A program made the translations under genes and the position numbers. 64,000 nucleotides of DNA. Origin: Chrysomallon squamiferum. Lineage: Eukaryota > Mollusca > Gastropoda > Neomphalida > Peltospiridae. The notes beneath the pieces were generated by a model. That model did not search any database. It was not told the DNA's origin and was given only the letters and a program-made list of their open reading frames with translations. Of this stretch, positions 21,700 to 37,999 are shown piece by piece; within the stretch, counting starts at the first letter, position 1; each line of letters begins with the position of its first letter. The stretch covers positions 10,483,237-10,547,236 of the forward strand of contig CM022671.1 of the NCBI GenBank assembly GCA_012295275.1, written 5' to 3'.

Positions 21700-23570
21700 C
21701 TTCATCTGACGTGACAAGCTGACCTGTTTGACCAGTCAGCTTGTTTCTGTTCACACCACAGAGCTGTCATACTGACAGGACAGCTTCAGTCTGCACTCTA
21801 AAATGTTATTGTTAAGTGTCATGCTTCAGTAACCACTGGCTGGCAAAGTGAGTTGTTCTGTCACTAGGTGACAATGTTACAATTTAATACCACTGTGTGA
21901 GTTCTAAACACCATTATTTGGTTTTGGCACTGTTGAAGTAAGTGAAAGAAAATTCAACAGAAAACAACAATTGACTCTTTTTGGGATCTTTGGTGGCTGT
22001 TCGTCAATCATAAGTTTGAAAAGTAAGTTAGTAGAAGATACATACTTGAATAGAATCGATTTACCTTCCAAATGAATTTATTTTTAATTTTTGAAATATA
22101 ATTATTGCATTATGTAACATGCTGTGTAAATTTTGCTTCATTTATTTCAGAATAACAAGTACATCTGCATTATTATCAAGGTGTTTCTGAACTCACGTGT
22201 TTTGGTAAGTATTATTATTATAAAGTTTTGTATAATTATGATAGTTATTTTATACTGAAATAATATACATCCAGGTTAATTATTTGTATTGTTTTGATGT
22301 TAGCAAAAAACACAACACTATAGGTATATACACATAAAGTCACACTGTTGTTTGTGTTTATAACTGTTTTCCAGCAAGCCTGTTGTCTAGTTAGTTTGTT
22401 AAATGTATGTTGTAAAAGTAATACTTAATACTTAGCCCAGACTGAAGACATTTTGGTTGTAGATCACGTACAGAAAAATGAACTTGCATGCTATATTTCT
22501 GCCATAAAATAAATTTCTGCTATTACAGTGGTAATCATATAATTGTAATCTTATTTTATATTACATATTCATTCAAATACATAAGCTGATACAACTCCTT
22601 TTCTGTTATTGCTTTCTTTAAGACCATTTGAGTGACTGAAAATTAACTATCTTATTTCCAATTAATTACCATATACTGCGCATGTTTTAGTATCATTGCT
22701 CACATAAAGCCAAAATACTGTTTGTGTTGATAAGTTGTCATTGTCATGGCTACACTAGTAAAAAGCAGATTTAATGGAATTTGGAGATACGGTTTCATGC
22801 CTGTTGGTCTATCGGTCTATCTTGTTATTATACAAGACTGTTGACTGGATGCTTAGAACTGCACACAGCTTTAAATTCTTTCATAAAAATAAAGTAGTTT
22901 TTTGAATTGATAAAATATGTGAAAACTGTTTTAACATTAAAGATTTCTAAAATTAATAATCATTTCTTATTGTTTATTTTTATTTTATTTTACAGATTAT
23001 GAAGCTTCAAAAAGAATATAAAGCAGAAGCAAAGCAGAAAACGGATGCTGTCTACAAAATACATGCACAAACAACACATGTGCATATACTTACTGTGGCT
23101 TGTATGAACAGTAAGTAATAAAAAAAACTATTTTATTTCTTGAAATAGTACAATTTGTAAAATTGTATAAACAGTTTCATTTTGCATAAAACAGATATGT
23201 TCTATAAATATTTCTTTAAGAAAATCTAAATTTTTATAACAATTATATAAATCTCATCAATTAAGAAAAAAGAAAGAAACAAACAACAGGAAAATAAACT
23301 GAAAAACCTCCAATATCGTTTTTCCTCATCATCCATAAATATATACTGATATTTAAAATTGTGTTTGTTTCACAAATTAAAACAATTTTTGATTTATTAT
23401 TGCTAACTTCTTAATCATGAATAGTAACATGTACATATATTTTTTTGATTACAGCAATTGATGAGGCAAACTTTCTCCAAATTTGTGAAAAAAGTGAAAA
23501 TATGGACATCAAAATTAAAATAAAGAAGAAAAAAAGAAGAAAGAATAAGTCATTAGAAAAGGAAGCTTGA
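21700..23570 (+). CDS. Candidate small spliced gene, 75 codons in two coding exons
   Basis: Four segments with consensus splice signals lie in order: about 21700-22022 (donor AA|GTAAGTT), 22151-22204 (acceptor TTTCAG, donor TTG|GTAAGT), 22996-23110 (acceptor TTTTACAG, donor ACA|GTAAGT) and 23455 onward (acceptor GATTACAG). Joining the last two gives an open frame from ATG 22999 to TGA 23568-23570, with the intron inside an ACA codon. The product starts MKLQKEYKAEAKQKTDAVY and ends in a strongly basic tail around IKIKKKKRRKNK, which could be a nuclear localisation or RNA-binding tail. I recognise no domain. The ATG context and short length leave a non-coding spliced RNA as the main alternative. 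The first exon contains two hairpin-forming repeats. Confidence 0.35.
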
Positions 23571-26373
<2,803 letters not shown>

Positions 26374-26829
26374 AATCTAAATAAAAAATACACATTGGCG
26401 TGGAACTGCCTGTCTGTGTAGTCTAAAGAGTGCTAGTACTATTTGGTCTTGTATACTTTTATTTGAAATATTGTCATTTGTATAGTGGTGGGGAGAAACT
26501 TTTCACTTTAACAGCAGGGATCATGTGAAGCAGGCTAGTTGTTCTGCACAATTAAAAACAAGTCAGATAACGTTTTGATTGACAGAGTAAATACAATGAT
26601 TTCACACTTCTAATTTAAATAAACATATTCCAGAGGAAGAAACCTAAATTAGGAACAGTCCACGCATTTTAAATATGGATGTAATAACAAAATGATAACT
26701 TGTACAAACATGTTGATCTTTATTTCAGTTTTACTGGTGGGATAGATTTATTTTCATGGTACTTTTGGGTCCTATTTTTTCTTTTCTTTTTCCTTTTTCT
26801 TTTTATTTCGGGGGAAACTCGTATATGTA

Positions 26830-29570
26830 GAAAAAAGTAGAATAGAAGTTGGGCTGGTTACTGGAAATAAGCACATTTGATTTAAACTGTATTATATAAA
26901 ATCAGAGACAGCTGTTGTGATAGAAATCATAAATAAGCAACTAAGGAGAAGACAGCTTGATTATTCAGAAACATTATATAATTCTGTTGTTGGCAACTCA
27001 AACAAAACAACTGAACAGAGGCGATCCTAGTTACTAGAAATAAGTACACCTAACATACATTTTACTAAAATTATGTAAGAAAAGAGTAGAATAGAAGTGG
27101 GCTGGTTACTGGAAATAAGCACATTTGATTTAAACTGTATTATATAAAACAGAGACAGCTGTTCTCATAGAATTCATAAATAAGCAACTAAAGAGAAGAC
27201 AGCTTGTTTATTTAGATACATTATATAATAAATAAATAAATAAAGTTTAAAATTTAAACACATAGGCATGATGGATATTGTTAGAAACAAATACATTTGG
27301 ATACTTTAATAAAATAACTGGACAGAGGTAATGTTAGTTAAAAGAAATAAGTACACCTGATATAAATTGTACTAAAATTCTTATATAACAGCAGAGTAGA
27401 ATAGAAGATGGGCTGGTTACTGGAAATAAGCACATTTGATTTAAAGTGTATTATATAAAATCAGAGACAGTTAGCTGTTGTGATAGAAATCATAAATAAG
27501 CAACTAAGGAGAAGACAGCTTGATTATTTAGAAACATTATATAATTCTGTTGTTGGCAACTCCAACAAAACAACTGAACAGAGGTGATCCTAGTTACTAG
27601 AAATAAGTACACCTAACATACATTTGACTAAAATTATGTAAGAAAAGAGTAGAATAGAAGTGGGCTGGTTACTGGAAATAAGCACATTTGATTTAAGCTG
27701 TGTATTATATAAAACAGAGACAGCTGTTCTCATAGAATTCATAAATAAGCAACTAAAGAGAAGACAGCTTGTTTATTTAGATACATTATATAATAAATAA
27801 ATAAATAAATAAATAAATAAAAAATAAATAAATAAAGTTTAAAATTTAAACACATAGGCATGATGGATATTGTTAGAAACAAATACATTTGGATACTTTA
27901 ATAAAATAACAGGACAGAGGTAATGTTAGTTAAAAGAAATAAGTACACCTGATATAAATTGTACTAAAATTCTTATATAACAGCAGAGTAGAATAGAAGA
28001 TGGGCTGGTTACTGGAAATAAGCACATTTGATTTAAACTGTATTATATAAAATCAGAGACAGTTAGCTGTTGTGATAGAAATCATAAATAAGCAGCCAAA
28101 GAGAAGACAGCTTGTTTATTTAAATACATTATATAATTCTGTTGTTGGCAACTCCAACAAAACAACTGAACAGAGGTGATCCTAGTTACTAGAAATAAGT
28201 ACACCTAACATACATTTGACTAAAATTATGTAAGAAAAGAGTAGAATAGAAGTGGGCTGGTTACTGGAAATAAACACATTTGATTTAAAGTGTATTATAT
28301 AAAATCAGAGACAGTTACTTTTTGTGATAGAAATCATAAATAACCAGCCAAAGAGAAGACAGCTTGTTTATTTAGATACATTATATAATAAATAAATAAA
28401 TAAATATAAATAAATAAACAAATAAATAAATAAATATATAAATAAGTTTTAAAATTTAAACACATTGGCATGATGGATAGTGTTAGAAACAAATACATTT
28501 TAGTTGACTGAATTCAGTTGTTGGATACTTTAATAAACTAACTGGACTGAGGTAATGTTAGTTAAAAGAAATAAGTACACCTGATATAAATTTAACCAGA
28601 TTGATATTCTTAATGGGTGGATATTTATAACATTTTGACAAAAAAAGACAAATAAAAAGAAAAAACATTAGTTTCTTTAAAGAAGCTCACCAGACATTAC
28701 ATTATTTAAATTGTGTACAGTGATGAAATGCTAAGTACTGTTAGAATTATTTTTATAGCTGGCATAAATTTTATTAAAATTATTATATAATTAAACAGTT
28801 GAATAGAAGTTGATCAGATTACTGGAAATAAGCACATCTGATTTAAACTGAGGATTGTATAAACTCAGAGACCGCTCTTTTGATATTAGTCCAAAATAAA
28901 CAACTAAACAGAAGACAGCTTGTATATTTAGAAGTATTATAATAAATAAATAAATAAATAAATCAGAATTTAAAAATTTAAACACATAGGCATGATGGAT
29001 ATTGTTATAAACAAGTACAATTTTGTTCAGATTTCATTCAGTTTTTGGTTACTTTAATAAAATAACTGAACAGAGGTAATGTTAGTTGAAAGAAACAAGC
29101 ACATGTGATATAAATTTTACTATTTTGATATTCTCAGATATTTATGAAAATAAATGAAAAGAAATAGCATTAGTTTCTTCAAAAAAAGCTTACTAACCAT
29201 TGCATCATTTAAATGTTAGTTTTGGAAATCTATTGAAAATGCTTCCACAGAACAGTCTAGGATATTGTGGAACAATTGCATCTATTTTCACTTCTTTTCT
29301 TTTCCTTGTATTTAATATTGAAGTTGATGGTTAATAGTAATAATTATAGTAAAACTACTGAATATAAATTGAGTTAGTTATTAGAAATAAGCACATCTGA
29401 TTTAAATGTTCTGTTATTTAAACTCTTACATTGGTAGCTGAAATAAACAGCTGAATAGATGTAATACAGGTACAGAGATAAACGAAATGTGAAATAAAAA
29501 AACACTTTGGAACTTATTGATATAACTTCATGGGAAACTTTACAGTCATAAAAGCATAGTGGGGAATTTA
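26830..29570 (+). repeat. Higher-order tandem repeat array
   Basis: A block of about 590-600 bp recurs from about 26835, about 27390, about 27985 and, diverged, about 28790. Inside each block are shorter related units. Each begins GAGTAGAATAGAAGT-GGGCTGGTTACTGGAAATAAGCAC, continues through CAGAGACAGCTGTT and AGAAGACAGCTTG, then either TTCTGTTGTTGGCAACTC or a (TAAA)n tract. The array is clean between 26835 and about 28450 and then fades. There is no coding potential. Confidence 0.85.
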
Positions 29571-30620
29571 TGTTTTTCATATCATGTTTTTTTCTTTTTT
29601 TAATTTCTTTTTATTTCTTTTTTCTTTTTTTTTAATTCATTTCTATAATCATTGCTTAAAACAAAAAATGAAAACTAAAAATTGTTTAGAAAAAATCAAC
29701 AACAGTAGATGGGTGGTGTCCATTTTTTCAGCAGGTTTAAGGCATTCCAATATCATTGCCCAAACTGTGCCCTGTAGTTGATAATCCATCCTAGGTAGAA
29801 ACAGTCCTGGTAATGCAGTCTCATTCCTGATATTCTGACGCATGACTATCCTGTTTGCTGACATCCATTTTAGATAGGGATTGTCTCCACCCTCCTGTCT
29901 GTTCATTGATGAGTGTCATATTTACTGATAATTCCAGTTATTTAAAAATGTCTACTAAAATTTCAGTAAGTTAACAAATTGTACTATTAAAATTATAGCT
30001 TTATATTTCTTGGTAGTTAATTTCGCTTAAACATCCATGCAAGAGGTATTTAAGAAGCACTAGATAAAGAAAAAGAAAAGGAATAATAATAAAATTTAAA
30101 ACAAAAATTGTTTAATGCACTCTAATGTAATGTAAACTTAAAATATTTTAATTCTTTGATGATCTGGTCAGGAATAGTGACTGACCAGTAGATAACTGGA
30201 ATGGTGTCATTTTTCCTGTAGGGCAGACAGATCATCAGAGATTTAATAATAATAACTTTGAAAAATCTTTTGTCTATTTCTCTTGCCTAACAGGACAAGT
30301 CTTTCTACTCTGTGATGGTCTGTGCAGTAGTAGTGAATGACCAGTGAATAATCTGAAAACATTCATTACTCCTGTGGGGCAGACAGATCATTGGAGAGCT
30401 TTCACTTCTCATTTTATTTCAATTTATCGATTGAGATTCAGAATGATAGGTGTCTTCAAAACATTAAATTTATCACATAAACATTTTACTTATTAAGCAC
30501 TTACTATGCTGCACTAATTGATAAACAGATAGAAGGGTTACATCCATAATCTGATATGCCTAGTGTGTAAATATGACACTTCCACCAATGGGGAGCATAA
30601 CGGTGATACGTTTTGTTTAA
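28680..30620 (+). repeat. Segmental duplicate, left copy
   Basis: GTACAGTGATGAAAT-CTAAGTACTGTTAG at about 28717, CCACCCTCCTGTCTG at about 29887 and a module containing GGGCAGACAGATCAT (30220 and 30378) recur in the same order at about 33135, 33555 and 33970-34095. The left copy is about 700 bp longer, partly because it holds array units. Confidence 0.75.
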
Positions 30621-33109
30621 ATGTATCAATAAAATCTTCTTGAGAAAGCTTCAGTATGCTCATTATATTTTCATTTGTAAGAAAAGAAACATTATAAGTT
30701 TTGAACTGTCATGCGTCAATATGCTGGTTGACCAGCCAAGTGTGCTGTAATACCAAAACAGTTGGGGATTATAGTCTACATATCCCTTTAAGTCATTACA
30801 TATTAAAACAGAAAGTAAACCTTAAAAAATTATATATATATACTTTATTTAATATGGGGTAATTTAGTTACATTTTCAATATATTTTAAAGTTTCATTCT
30901 TATCATTATTATTTAAAGCAGCAATACAAAAAAAGTTACAAATGAAAAGGGAAATCATTGTCAGTTTAAAAATCTCTTTGTTTCAAACAAGAAAATAAAT
31001 TAACATTAAAATTTACAACTTTGTCTGATGTGCTTATTTCTAATCCCTGACAGGTATAACATTTATATTCTATGGTGATATAATTACTTTTTTCATCATA
31101 TTATCATTTACTTAATGTTAGCTAGAATACTTATAAATATTGCATTTAAAATTAAAATTAAACTTTTTACAAAATAGTAAATTTTAATGTCATGTTTACT
31201 TTTCAAAGATATATTATTAGTATTATTATTAGTATTATTATTAGAATTCGAATTTTTTTTATTGTTCATGGTTTAAATACTTAAGGATATATATCAGTAA
31301 TTATTCTATATTTCATGCAGTAACATTTTGTAAAGTAATTATAGTAAAACATGAATTTCAAGCTAGGTGACATTATTTCAAATATAAAGCATTGCTGTGG
31401 CTATTTCTAATAACTAACAAGTATGAGATTTCAATTTAATGTTTTTATTATTTAATTAAGTAGCTGCCTTAGTTATTATAACTAAAATAATGTGTTTAAA
31501 AGAGAATACCTTAAATATTCTTTTAATGATTTTATATATGATAAAATATTGATATAAATATACTGATTTAGAAACCATTTCTGTTTATAGTATACTGAAA
31601 TGAATGAATGAATGCTTTTTTCTCTTTCTTTTTTTCTAAGAAATAAAGAAAAGAAAAGAAACGAAAAGAAAAGAACTAATAGTAGCTACTTTATGGAAAA
31701 TCTATATAATATCTATAAGTAAAAGAATAAAGTATTAAATATTAATGTTAATTTAGTTTTATAAAATATAATACAGAACATGCATTAAAAAGTTTTTAGT
31801 TGATGAGTTGTTTATGTAAACATTATGACAATAAGAATGACAATAAATTCAATGAATCGATGAAACAAATTTAGGCATTTTGCACTGTAGAAAAATGTAA
31901 GGGGAATTTTCCAAAAATTTAAAATGATGAATACAGAAGAAAACAAAGAAAAGTAATATAAGATTGAGGTTTTAAATGGATTATTTGTAAAAAAAATAAT
32001 AATAATAAAAAAAAATCATTGAGTAGAAATTACTGATTCTGTGTAAAGCAAAATCAAAGAAAAGGAATGTTTTCCAGCCTTAGAAATAAATACAGATTTA
32101 GATATCCTATTCATTTCTTTAAAGCAATTCAAAATTATTTAGGATAGGTATTAGCAGACGATAGTATTTAATCTCTTGAGTAGCTGCAGTATCTGCTATA
32201 CTGGTCAGGTTTGACTTCCCATGTACAAACACTGACAGATTAGTTGTCACTGTACAAATTCCAGTGAATTTCCTCATTGTCATCAGTCCTATACCTGGAT
32301 ATCATCTACTTCTAACATATGTTGGCATTAGATAAACACTTGGTAGTGAAGAGGTTAAATTCTGGGTACACTGTTACTGGTAATGGTTGCAATAGTTTCT
32401 AAATAATTTCAGTCCTCAGGGAACAGATATTTAATAAGCATTTAGTAAACAATAAAAGTATATTTAATATAATGTGAACTAACAGTTAAAACATTTTAAT
32501 TCTCAGACAATCTGGGCAGGAGACAGATCAGCAGATTTATTATATAAAATAATAATTACTGATAATGGTTGTAATATAACTGAAAAGAAGTTAGGTTACT
32601 GAATAAAAATACGTTCATCAGATTTAAACTTTATGGTATTCAAGTTCTGGTTTCTATAATCTAGCAAGTGAATAGAAGTGAAGTTAGTAGAAATAAATAC
32701 ATCCGAGTTAGATTTATATTTTCAGTAAGGGTTTGGAGTTCACTAACAATTCGTGTAAACCAACACATAAACAGTCATCAGTGAAAAACAAAACAAAGAA
32801 AAATAAAAAGTAATAACACTAAATACTAAAAGCAATTGAATAGCAGATAGCTAGTTATTTGGGAGCTTTAAAATTTATATATAATAAAGAATTAAACATG
32901 AAAAAATGCTCACAAGATGGAAAGAAAGATCTTTGTATTAAGTTTAAATTGTTGGTTACCGTAGTAAAGTATCTGAACTGAAGTAATGTTAATTACTAGT
33001 AATAAGTACATCTGGCATAAATTTTACTTTTTTGAAATTCTCAATTACAATATGTAGATTAAATTAAACAAAAGGAAATAATATTAGTGGTTTTTTTAAA
33101 AGATCAACA

Positions 33110-34330
33110 AACTTGACATTATTTAAATTATGTACAGTGATGAAATACTAAGTACTGTTAGATTTATTTTAATGTATTCTACGTTTGGCCATTCAACACA
33201 AACCAAGAATAGTCTCGGTTTCTTTTAACAATCATTGATGAGATCAGACTCATGCACACTTTTTGATATTTTTAAGCAATGTTGCATTTTGTAATACTAT
33301 ATTTATAAATTCAGAAGTTTCTAATCAGATCTATAAAATTCAACAGATAAAACTATTATATAAGAAAACATTTGAACGAAAGCTGAGTTGGTTGCTTGAA
33401 ATAAGCACATTTCATTAAAGCTGTGCCCCATAAATGGTGTAACCACCCTAGATAAAACAGTCCTGTGAATGTAGTCTAATCCTTGACAATTCTGATGCTT
33501 GACTATTGTGTTTTGCTGACCTTTTGGAATCCATTTTAGATTGTGATTGTTTCCACCCTCCTGTCTGCTGATTGATGTGTGTCATACTTACTGATAATTC
33601 TGGTTCTTATTTGAAAATGTCTACTAAAATTTCAATTTTGATATCAAATTCTACAATTAAAATCATAGATGCATATTTCTTGCTAGTTAATTTCATTTGT
33701 GCATTCATACAAGAGGTATCTAAGAAGCACTAGATAAAAAAGAAGAAAAAAGGAATAATAATAAAATTAAAACAAAAAACTGTTTAATGCACTGTAATCT
33801 AAGAAGCACTAGATAAAAAATAATAAGAAAAAAGAAACAATAATAAAATTAAAAAAACTGTTTATTGCACTGTTATATAATGTAAACTTAAATATTTTAA
33901 TTCTTTGATGATCTGGGCAGGAATAGTGACTGACCGATACATAACTGGAATGATGTTATTGTTCCTGTAGGGCAGACAGATCAGCAGAGAATTACAGCAC
34001 AATTCTTTCTTCTCTATGATGGTCTGTGCAGTAGCAGTGAATGACCAGAGAATAATCTGGAACAAATTCATTACTCCTGTGGGGCAGACAGATCATTGTA
34101 GAGCTTTCACTTTTAACTGTGGTACAGTACCAGTCTCCTCATTAAGATTCAGTCTGATAAGTATCTATTAGAACATAAGTATGTTTATAGTATTAGCATT
34201 TTACTTATTAAGTGCTTACTATGATGCACTAATTGTTAAGCACATAGAACGGTGAGAGCCAGAATTTAACATCCCGAATCTGTAAATATGACACTTTTCC
34301 TCCAGTGAATAGGATGATGGCGGCATGGTT
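33110..34330 (+). repeat. Segmental duplicate, right copy
   Basis: This is the counterpart of 28680-30620. It carries AAACAGTCCTGTGAATG (about 33456), GATTGTTTCCACCCTCCTG (about 33546) and two copies of the GTAGGGCAGACAGATCA / GTGGGGCAGACAGATCAT module (about 33968 and 34080), followed by a shared TTTACTTATTAAG-GCTTACTATG stretch (about 34200). No gene is seen. Confidence 0.75.
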
Positions 34331-37300
34331 TTCGAATCTTTAAATTTAGTATTTCAGTTTTGCATTTTTTAAATTTATTTCTTTATTTATTTATTTATGA
34401 CAAAAACCATATTAAATTACTGATAATTATCTGGTGAAATCTTACATGCCTAAACCGTGTAATCATAATTATTGTATTGGAATGGTAAAACTCCCCATAT
34501 AATATTTGCTTCAAATTAACTAATATTTCCAATTTTAAAATAAGAATAATACAATTTCAGTAATGAGCTAGGTTATATAATATATACTGATTTGGTGTGG
34601 TTAAAATACATATATTCCATGAACATTTTTTTAATATTAAAAGATGTTACTAGGTGTTAATTGTTTAAATTGTACAGCTTTTTCTGATGTGCTTATTTCA
34701 AATTGCCAACAAGTTTAAGATTTCTATGCTACTGTGATATATCTGTTTTTTCATATTTCATTTTTGTCATAATATCATTTGATTAAAGTTACTAAAGTTA
34801 ATACTGACAAATATTGCATTAATCCTATTATTTAAGTTGTCATATACTTTTTCACTATTACATTTAATTTATGGTAGCTACTATACTTTCATAGTGATAT
34901 TACTGTGTTGGACAAAAAAAAAAATGCTTTCAGTTAACAAATATATCTTAAAATAACCATAATTGTTACAATAACAATAATTATCTAGATTAATATTTAT
35001 TGCATTGGATTGGATAAAACACACACACACACAAAATAAAATAAAATAAAACAAGCAAACATTTGTTTCAAATTATCGAATATTTCTAACATTAACATAG
35101 TCACATTATAATATCAGTAATTAGGCATTTCTTTAATATTTATTATACTAAAGTGGTTAAAAAATGATAATTAAAACAAAATAAATGAATGTTGCTGTTA
35201 CTAAAAAAAATCACTTTATAGCAGGTAGATGTCAGTGCTTTAAAATTCACAATTTTGTCTGATGTGAATATATCTAATCACTGTGTAGTACATGATTTAT
35301 ATTCTATAGACATATTCCCTAACTGTTGTCATTTTCATCATATTATCCTTTGATTGATGTTACTACAATACTTTCAAATACTGTATTAAAACATAAAAAT
35401 AAAATTTTCATAAAATAACAAATTTTGATGTTATGTTTATTTTTTTATATAATTCAGTTTAGGTAACATAAAACACAAAACCTTTGTTTAAATGAATAAA
35501 TTAAATCAGTTGGTTAAAAATCACATCTACATAAAGGAAACTTCTGCTTAAGACACTTTGTAGAATTTGGAGCTTGGAGTCTTTTACTCTTTTGTGTATT
35601 ACTAACAGTAAATAATTTTAACAATTAAATGGACAAGTTTTCATTTTTTATTATGATGTTTTAAATAATTAAGAATATCTCTATCTCTAATTATTCTATA
35701 TTTGATCCAGTAACATTACTAAATTAACCTTATTAAAATACTAGGTGTCATCATTTCAAATTTACAATTCTGTCTCCTGTGATTATTCCTAATAAGTAAC
35801 AAGTATTAGAGATAAAATTCAACTGTAATAACTATAAATTTTGGGATTATATCAATTAATTAAAGTAGCTGCCTGAGAGATATTAAAATTTTTCTGTAAT
35901 ATAATTTAATGGTATGATAAAATATTTTGATAAACATACTGATTTACAAAGCTTTTCTGTTTAACAGACAAATGAATTAATAAATCAATTAAAGAATAAC
36001 ACAAAATATCATGCTGTGATACATGCAGCTCAACGTTTATATTGTGCTTAAAATATATTTGTATTTGCTTCAAAACTACTATTACCACATGACTTCTTTT
36101 AAAGACATAATAAATGTTAACAGTAATTGCATCCACCCAGATTGAGAGTAGTGCCGTGATACTGAGTGATGGTTTTTATGTCTCAATACAACTAATCATA
36201 CCAGTTACTGGTAATAAGCTAAAATGTACAGTTTTGTCTGGTGAGCTTATTTCATTTAATTTCTACAATAAATTCATTTTACTAGACAGATGCACATAAA
36301 ATAAAATATTGCCAAATAACGAAGTAGTTTCTTGTCATCAGCAACGACAATTAAGATAATTAAAAAAAAGAAAATAAATACATCAAAAATTGAAAATATA
36401 CAACTTACTCTCACGAGCTTGTTTCTAATAACTAAAAAGTAATATTAGTGGTATAATGATGTAGATCTTCATGTTTATTGTCACTATATATAACTCTTTT
36501 TAGCTACCAAACTGCCATTATTACAAAAAGAAAAATTACTAAATATTTATTTTTTTCTATTTCATAGCATAGTTAATTTTTTATTTCTTTATAATATATA
36601 AATGATGAAACAATGTGGTTATAAATACCTAGTTTGTGTCGTGTCTTAAGAAGGTACAAGTTGTACTTGGTTTTTCATAACATTTAACATTAAACCAATT
36701 TAATAGATATAAACTAACTTCAGAACTAATGCATCTGTATCTTAGTCATTCATATTTTCTGGGATTTTATTGTTTCCATTTACCTTTTTGAATATATTCC
36801 CACCAATTGTCACCTTTATTAAAAATCATTTAAATCTTCATTCACATTTAATGCTGGTCAAAAAAGACAAAGGTCACATTTAACCTTAATTCAATGAATA
36901 AATAAATAAATAAATTACCTATGTTACATTATCAGTAACTAGCTAGGCATCTGTCTCTGGTGTGCTTATTTCTAAAAATTATCAAGTGCTGCATTTAAAT
37001 CATCCTGTGACATAACTTTCCTCTGATTATTCCATCTTCATTATTTTAGATATTGAATTTAATATTGTTACTTTTATTTTAGATAAAACATTACAATAAA
37101 GTTTTGTTCATGTATTAAATATTGATATATTGTGACTAGATTTAATTTGAATAAAGTTATTATTATAATATATAAAAAGACCTAGACAGCCTTTTCTCTC
37201 TCATTGTAAGCTATTTATTTAATTGTTGCTGGTTAAAATAGATTAAGTTAGAAGTTCTGTCAAAGAATCAGCAGGGTAAAAATTCACATAAATGTGCTTC

Positions 37301-37374
37301 TAAACATTGTACTGTTAACCATAAGTAATGTTTTTAAAAATATGTATATCACTACTAATTCATCCACCCTCATG

Positions 37375-37545
37375 AGACTGGTACCTTGTTGTGGTGGGGT
37401 GGCTTGAGAGTCTCGAGGACCCAGAGAGCTATGCCGGCTGGAGTATCAGCTCCTGATAGGTCTAACCATGTCGGAAAGGTCAAAGGAGAGAGTCCAGACA
37501 AAAGTCAGTCTCCCAGCCCTACTTCTTAAGAGAGTTTGGCTATCC
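37375..37545 (+). mobile_element. GC-richer dispersed-element fragment
   Basis: The stretch containing GGTACCTTGTTGTGGTGGGG, GAGGACCCAGAGAGCTATGC and AGGTCAAAGGAGAGAGTCC stands out sharply in composition from its AT-rich surroundings. I associate this kind of sequence with the 5' part of retroelements in lophotrochozoan genomes, but cannot name the family. No TSD or tail was found, so it is a truncated piece. Confidence 0.45.
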
Positions 37546-37999
37546 TTTTATCTGCTAGTTTTTAGTTAAGTTTTAAGCCAAGGTTTATTTTAATTTTTTA
37601 AATGATAAGTAACTGATTTTACATCACAAATAATGAGGTTAATGAAAATATACAACTGTCTGGTGTGCTTATTTCTAACAACTAATAAACTTAAGAGAAT
37701 ATCACATTAATCATAATGTACTGGATGAGATTTTGGAGGATTTTATTTGTCCAGTTCTTACTTCCTTTAGAATTGCTGCATTGGAAGTTCTAATAAAGAT
37801 AATAATATTATTATTATTTTCATTATTATCAAAGCATCATCCTGTGTGAAGTCTTCACCATAAAGAACAAAAAACAAACAAAAACAATTATTTAACTGTT
37901 ACGTACAAGTTTGTCTGGTGTGCTTATTTCTATGATCTAAACTGGCTTGTATTTTATTTAGTGCATTTAATTCTTCATTAAACAAAATAAAAATGAAAA

